64,000 nucleotides of DNA, taken from contig JABAKD010000017.1 in NCBI GenBank assembly GCA_012845835.1, positions 2,479,001-2,543,000 on the forward strand. The letters are read 5' to 3'. Every line of letters begins with the position of its first letter. The stretch's first letter is position 1. Shown here piece by piece: positions 55,501 through 61,500 of the stretch. The position numbers were made by a program, and so were the translations under genes. The notes beneath the pieces were generated by a model that saw only the letters and a list, made by a program, of their open reading frames with translations, made no database searches and was not told where the DNA came from. Source of the stretch: Undaria pinnatifida. Its lineage: Eukaryota > Sar > Phaeophyceae > Laminariales > Alariaceae.

Positions 55501-58500
55501 CTAGACTGTTTTCGTACCAGTACATGACGATACACATAGTACAGCAGTACAACTGGTGCAGCAGTAAGTAGTGGCCCCTCTATAGTGCCGGTTGCCCGCT
55601 ATAGTGCCTGTGAAATCGCTTGACACAGATGGGAACAACCAATAGTGGCAGCATGCGGAGTAGTACGGGTCATGATCATCCGGCCCGCGCAGGGGGTCAG
55701 GAGGTTTTTGAAAACGCGTGGATCGAGTCGGGTCGGGCCAGGGGGTGATCGAAACGCCATGGGTCAGCTCGTGTCGGGTCAAGAGTTTTTCAAGTCGCAC
55801 GGGTCGGGTCAGGCCACACGGTTCCGATCCGACCCGCAAGAAGTGAACCGACCCGTGGAAGAGTCGTTCCACGGTAGGTAGAAGTGCAGCGGAAGTTTCT
55901 GAGCTCCGCAGCGGAATTTTCTGAGCTCCGCAGCGGAATTTTCTGAGCTTTTAACATGAGGCTCACACCCAGAATTGAAAAGGGGGGTGCTCCCCTTGAC
56001 GTAGCCTTGGCCAGAGAAGGGCCTACAAAGAGAATTACTCCTGACGTACAGCAGAACAAGGAGAAATCAAATCGAGAAGTAGACCCAACCAGACTGGAAA
56101 CGTAGCGAGAAGCACCTGGCTTCGAAGGCATCCGTTCGCGCAACCCGACCAAGGTGTGCTAAGTGCTACCTGGTATGTGCTAGTCTTGACCCCTTTAGAG
56201 CCCCCCCCAAATCCCTCCCTGTACTAAATTCAAGTAACTTTGTTAAAAAAGAAGGGTTTCCAGTTGTGAAGGCGTCATAAACATTTTTTTCTCGTAAAAT
56301 AATTCGACTAACCGGCAGTTCCTCGCTCGAGGAGCTCAATCGGACAGAAGTTATACCTTTTTTTGGCGCAAAAGTGCAACCTCCTACCGTGGGATGAATC
56401 GAAAAAAAGAAATGGATGTTTCCGGCTGACACATATCGGCCTTAGTCTATACATATACTTCGTGTTATAAAAATAAAATTACACTCCAGCTGTGAGATCG
56501 AAGATTTTGTCCAAACTCATCTTTGCAAGCTGTGTGTGGTACTCCGATACATATACAAGTATGAGGGGCCACAATTGCTTGTATCTCTCTTTTTCTTTCT
56601 CGTTCTATATATAGAAAGCAGTAATTAGCGTTTTCCTTTTTTTTTGCTTCCTTTTTTTTGTTCCGTTCGGCTTCCTTCTCGCTATCTGTCTTTCTGTCTC
56701 TCGTTCTCTTTCCTTCCCGTCCGTCTTTCTCGTTCTCGTTTTTCTGTTTCCATGTTCTGTTGAGTTGCGTACTCGTCCTGATTGCTTCTTGTTCTGATTC
56801 CAATCTGGTTCGGGTTACTTCTCGCTTCAAGTTTTTCTTGTTGCACATATGATATGTGTATTTAATAGTTCTCGTTCTAGACCCTTCTCTGCATACATTT
56901 CCTTCTCTTTGTTTCCTTCTTGTTTCTGTTTCTCTGGTCTCTTTCCTGCCGTTTTCAGAGTATTTTTGCAATTGTTCCAAAATCCTAAAACTATCATATG
57001 CCCCCCCCCCCCCTTCTTCCCCCGACCCTTTGCCGCCCTCGCCAACTGAACACCCCGACGTTATGTTTCCCTTTCAGTGCCGGAGCGTGTAACCTGGTAA
57101 CCAAGAGCATGGCCACGTTTCCGGACAACATCGACGTGCAACACGCCGCCTGCGTGGCTGTAGGAAATCTGGCCAATCGGGACACGGAGAACAAGAAGAG
57201 GCTGGGGTCGGCGGGGGCATGCAATAAGGTGTGACGGATTTCAGTTGTCATCCTATTACTGCTGTAGATACACGCATGGATGGTCGTTCCCCCTGCTTCG
57301 CGATTTCGAATCCGTTTTTTTTCCCCTTTTTTTCTTGTTTTGTTTCTTTTTTTTGCACCTTCGTCGTTTTTTTTTCGTCGATTTATTGGTGTGTTTTGCG
57401 CAGAACGTCAGCTACACTTGTTTTAATTGAGTTGTTTGCTTGTTTGCTTGTTTTGCTTATTAATTTGTTTTTTTTTTACCAATTTGTTCGTTTGTTTTTT
57501 GTGTTGTTTGTGCGTGCGTGCGTGTTTGTTTTTTTGTTTGTTTTGCTCGTATTATTTTTCCTTTTTGTGAAGGTTTGCGCTGCCTTGGCGGGGTTTCAAG
57601 GAGATCTAGGCGTGCAGTACATGGGGTGTGGAGCTGTGGGCAACCTTTCCAACAGCAACACTCAGGTGAGAAAGACTGCCTCGCGAAATGCTATGTTGAA
57701 GCAGAGGGTGGGGGTCGGTAGTGGTCGTTCGAAACTGAGTACGTAGCGCATGAGAGCAGCTTTGACGGCGTCGTCGATGTTTTTCTTGCACGCGTGTTAC
57801 ACTGCAGGCCGGAGGCATGTTCTTTAACCCTACCCTGTGATACTTTCACCCTTCGAAAATATTACGATCTGCTAGATCATATGTCATACAGATCCTATAG
57901 ATAATATAGATATACAGATCATATAGATAATATAGATAATGCAGGTCATATATGTAATATAGATCTTACAGATCCTGTTGATGCTGTATCTGTAACCATA
58001 AGGAAGCTTGCTACGATAGATGTAGTAGCACTTTTTTGTCTGAAACAATTTCTGAATGAAGGAACCCCTTAACTCCAAAATCGTCGCAAGTTTCGTTTCG
58101 TTTCTTTTTTTGCTCGCAGAAATTTCGTTTTATACCTAAGCCATAGGATGTATCATCTGGTACAAGTAGCAGGTTTTTTTTTCCCTCGCAAAATACTTTT
58201 TGGGTTATAAGACGGACATGTCTTGGACCCCTTTAGAGCCCCCAAACTTCTCCCTACTAAATCCAGGTAATTTGGCCCCCAAACACGGGTTTCCAGTTGT
58301 AAAGGCGTACATGTCTTGACCTCTTCAGAATCCCCAATCCCCTCCCTATACTAAATCCAAGTAATTTTGTGCCCAAACATGGGTTTCCAGTTGTAAAGGC
58401 GTTAAGCTCCCAGAGTGAGGAGTCTCAAGAGAAAAGTGGTTCGCCTCCATCGTAGCACGCGTCCTGCCGTTATGAGATAGGCTGTGCAGGATCTTCATGT

Positions 58501-61500
58501 AGCGTATAGATCCAACCGTTAAATGAACTTGCTAGATCGTCGTGCAGATCGTACAGCTTCCACTCGGTAACATGATCTACAGACCAAACAAATCTTCTCT
58601 GAAATCTAGATAATCAGTTGGGGATCTGTGGTGATCTGTCCGACGCTTGGAAGTATTTTTATGTTCTGAACAGTTCGAGCTTGTCCCCCGGAAAGCTAGC
58701 CGTCGTCACGACATCGACGTCTGTAGGGCGTCTGTTTTTTTTTCCTTTTCCTTGGTCCGCATTCGATGGATTGGGTGGCGTATTCGATGGTCGCGTTTCT
58801 ATGTATTTGGACGTGAAAATTCCGCGATTTGTGTTGTTGCTGTGACTCTTATCTACTTTTAGTTCTTCGTCCCGTCCCCGAGCTCCCTATCTTTTGCCTC
58901 TTCCTTCTCTCACTCTTCTCCATGCCTCCCTCGCTTCATAGTATCTTCCTCTTTCTCTTGTTTCCCCCCCCCCATATCACTCCCCCCCTCTCTCTATCCT
59001 TGCATCCACCGCCCCTCTTCCTCTTCCTCCCATAGTATCCCACAACCTCTCTTGGAATCTCCCTCCGCGCCCCCGCCCTCCGATTACGACCACGCATGAA
59101 GTGATAACCCCCCCCCCCCTTCCCCCCCCCCCCCCTCTCTTCAGAACTGCACAAGGTTAGGCGAGGCGGGGGGATGCCTGCTCGTAACCGGCGGGATGAA
59201 CGCTTTCCCTGATGATAGAAACCTTCAGCACGTTGGCTGTGCTGCCGTGGCGAACCTTGCGATTGGAAACGCTCCGAATGCAGCGAGATTGGTGAAGGCT
59301 GGGGCTAGGCTTGCCGTTCAGCGCGCGCTGCAGCAATTCCATCGGGTGAGGGTCTCCTGTGTGACTGACTTTGATGGAGGTGTACTCAGAAACGGTCTTG
59401 GCTTTTGCCGCTGTTTGCGCGTTGCCTTTCCGTTCTTCGCGTGATTCAGAACTTTTGTTTCCTGTTTAGATTTTTGGTAGGCGGTTTTATCTCCGAATGC
59501 TGTGACGTTGGTTTTCAGGCTGGGGCTAGCTAGGCTTGCCGCTCAGCGTGCGTTGCTTAATTTTATTAAATTATTCTACCAACGTCAGCTGTGAGTTCGA
59601 TTCATTTAGGGTTGACACTCATCTTTGCAAGCTGCGTACTACACCGGTCGCCTGTTCTTAGTATGTTTTCATGAGTCAAAACCTAACATAAGATGACATT
59701 TATTTATTTCGGGTAAGGGTTTCCTGTGTGATAGGTAAGCGGTTTTGGCGGTGGTGGTGGTGGTGGTGAAGCGCTCCGAAATCGGCGATATTTGGTGGAG
59801 ACTGGGGCTAGGGTTGCTGTTCAGCGCGCGTGGCTGTACTTTTATCGGTGGGGGCTTCCTGTGCCATTGGTAGGCGGTTTTGGCGGTGATAGTGGTGTTT
59901 GTCATGTGGTGGCGGTGATTTTGGTGAAGGTGTTGGTGTGGTGTTGGTGCTTTGGTGTTGGTGTCGGTAGTCTTTGTGTTGGTGGTGTTGGTGGAGATGA
60001 TTATGCTGGTGGTCGCAAGAGGACGATTTTATATAATACTTAGTGTTCCGTATTTTATAAAAACATTCTAAACAGGTCAGCTGTGAGTTCGACAAATTTA
60101 GGGTCGATACTCATCTTTGCAAGATGCATGAAACACCGGACGCTCGTTTTCACCGATGTATTATCCTTTGAATACATGTGACTCCAATGTACGTCGTCAG
60201 GGTGAACATCAACAAAGAGTTATCGACAATTTAATGCTGCGCATGGATTCTACTCGTTTGAACCCGCTATACTACAGTAGTTTACACCCTGTTCGTCCGT
60301 CGTTTTTCGTTTTTTATTGTGCGCACTGATAGTATTCGAACGAACCCGCATTTTTTTTCACGTATGGTTTTTCCTTTTTTGTTGCACCCAGGACGTTGAG
60401 ATCCAGACACGAGGGACCCAGGCCCTGCAGTGGCTATCAGTAACGCCAAGGATGTCGAACTCCCAGTCGATGAAGAAGCTTACAGGGTGAGAAATGGTCG
60501 ATGCTTGGTGTGGTGTGATTTGAGGATTTTGGTGTTTTTTGCATTGGTAGTGGCGGTCGCAGTGGCGATGGTACCAAAAATTCAGATCTGGTAGTATTCT
60601 ATTCATAGGGTTTATTCCTATTAATATATATTCGACGCGAATCGACGGAGAAAAATTCCAAGATATTCTCGCGATAAAAATGAAGGCACGTACCGTAGTG
60701 GGGAGGGGGGAGAAGGGCCTGCTATGTGACCCCGGATCTGAGTCTCTACTGGGAGGGAGCACGAGAGTAGTGCGAGGATAATAAAGGGGATGAAGAAAAA
60801 TAACAATATATCCGATCTAATGCGAAAATAAAACGATGCCTGACAAGAAATCACTGCGATCTATTCTCGTTTTGTTCCTGATACTTGTAACTTGGCGTTA
60901 TGTCACGCTTTCTCAACAACATCGTACTGTAACGTTTTTAGGCATGAATCGTTACATCATTTTTGTTTTGTAGTTTTTCCCCCAAAGATTCGTTGTCACC
61001 ATTCGTGACAAATATCACAATTCGCAAAAAGAAGAAAGTCTCGTTTTTTTACACAACTTCGTATTTTTTTTTCATTTTTTCATTCGTTTTTTTCCACGGC
61101 GAATTCATGGCGTTTCTTTTTTGTTAGGATTTACTTGATATACCCCACCGAATACAAGGAACTTGTCGGTAATAAGTATTCAGCAATTCCTAAATGGTCC
61201 TTCACAAATCCGGATAGACTCGTACTGCATTTTTTTCACTCGACATGATGCGTGAAAAATATTGACACCTCCAATTCTCCGCTGTTATTTCCCCCACTGC
61301 AGGCCCGAGGAGTATGATAGGAATTCGAGGGGGGGCGCGCGGCGCGGCAGGCCCAGCAGCGGCAACAGCAACGTAGGTCGTTCCCGGCGCAGGGGACGGG
61401 ATGGTGGGGGCGGACACGGCAGGGCGTCTTCGGTGCCAGACATGAGGAGGGCAGGTATGCAAGGCTGATTGGCTTTCATCATATCATGGAAGGTTGGGGG

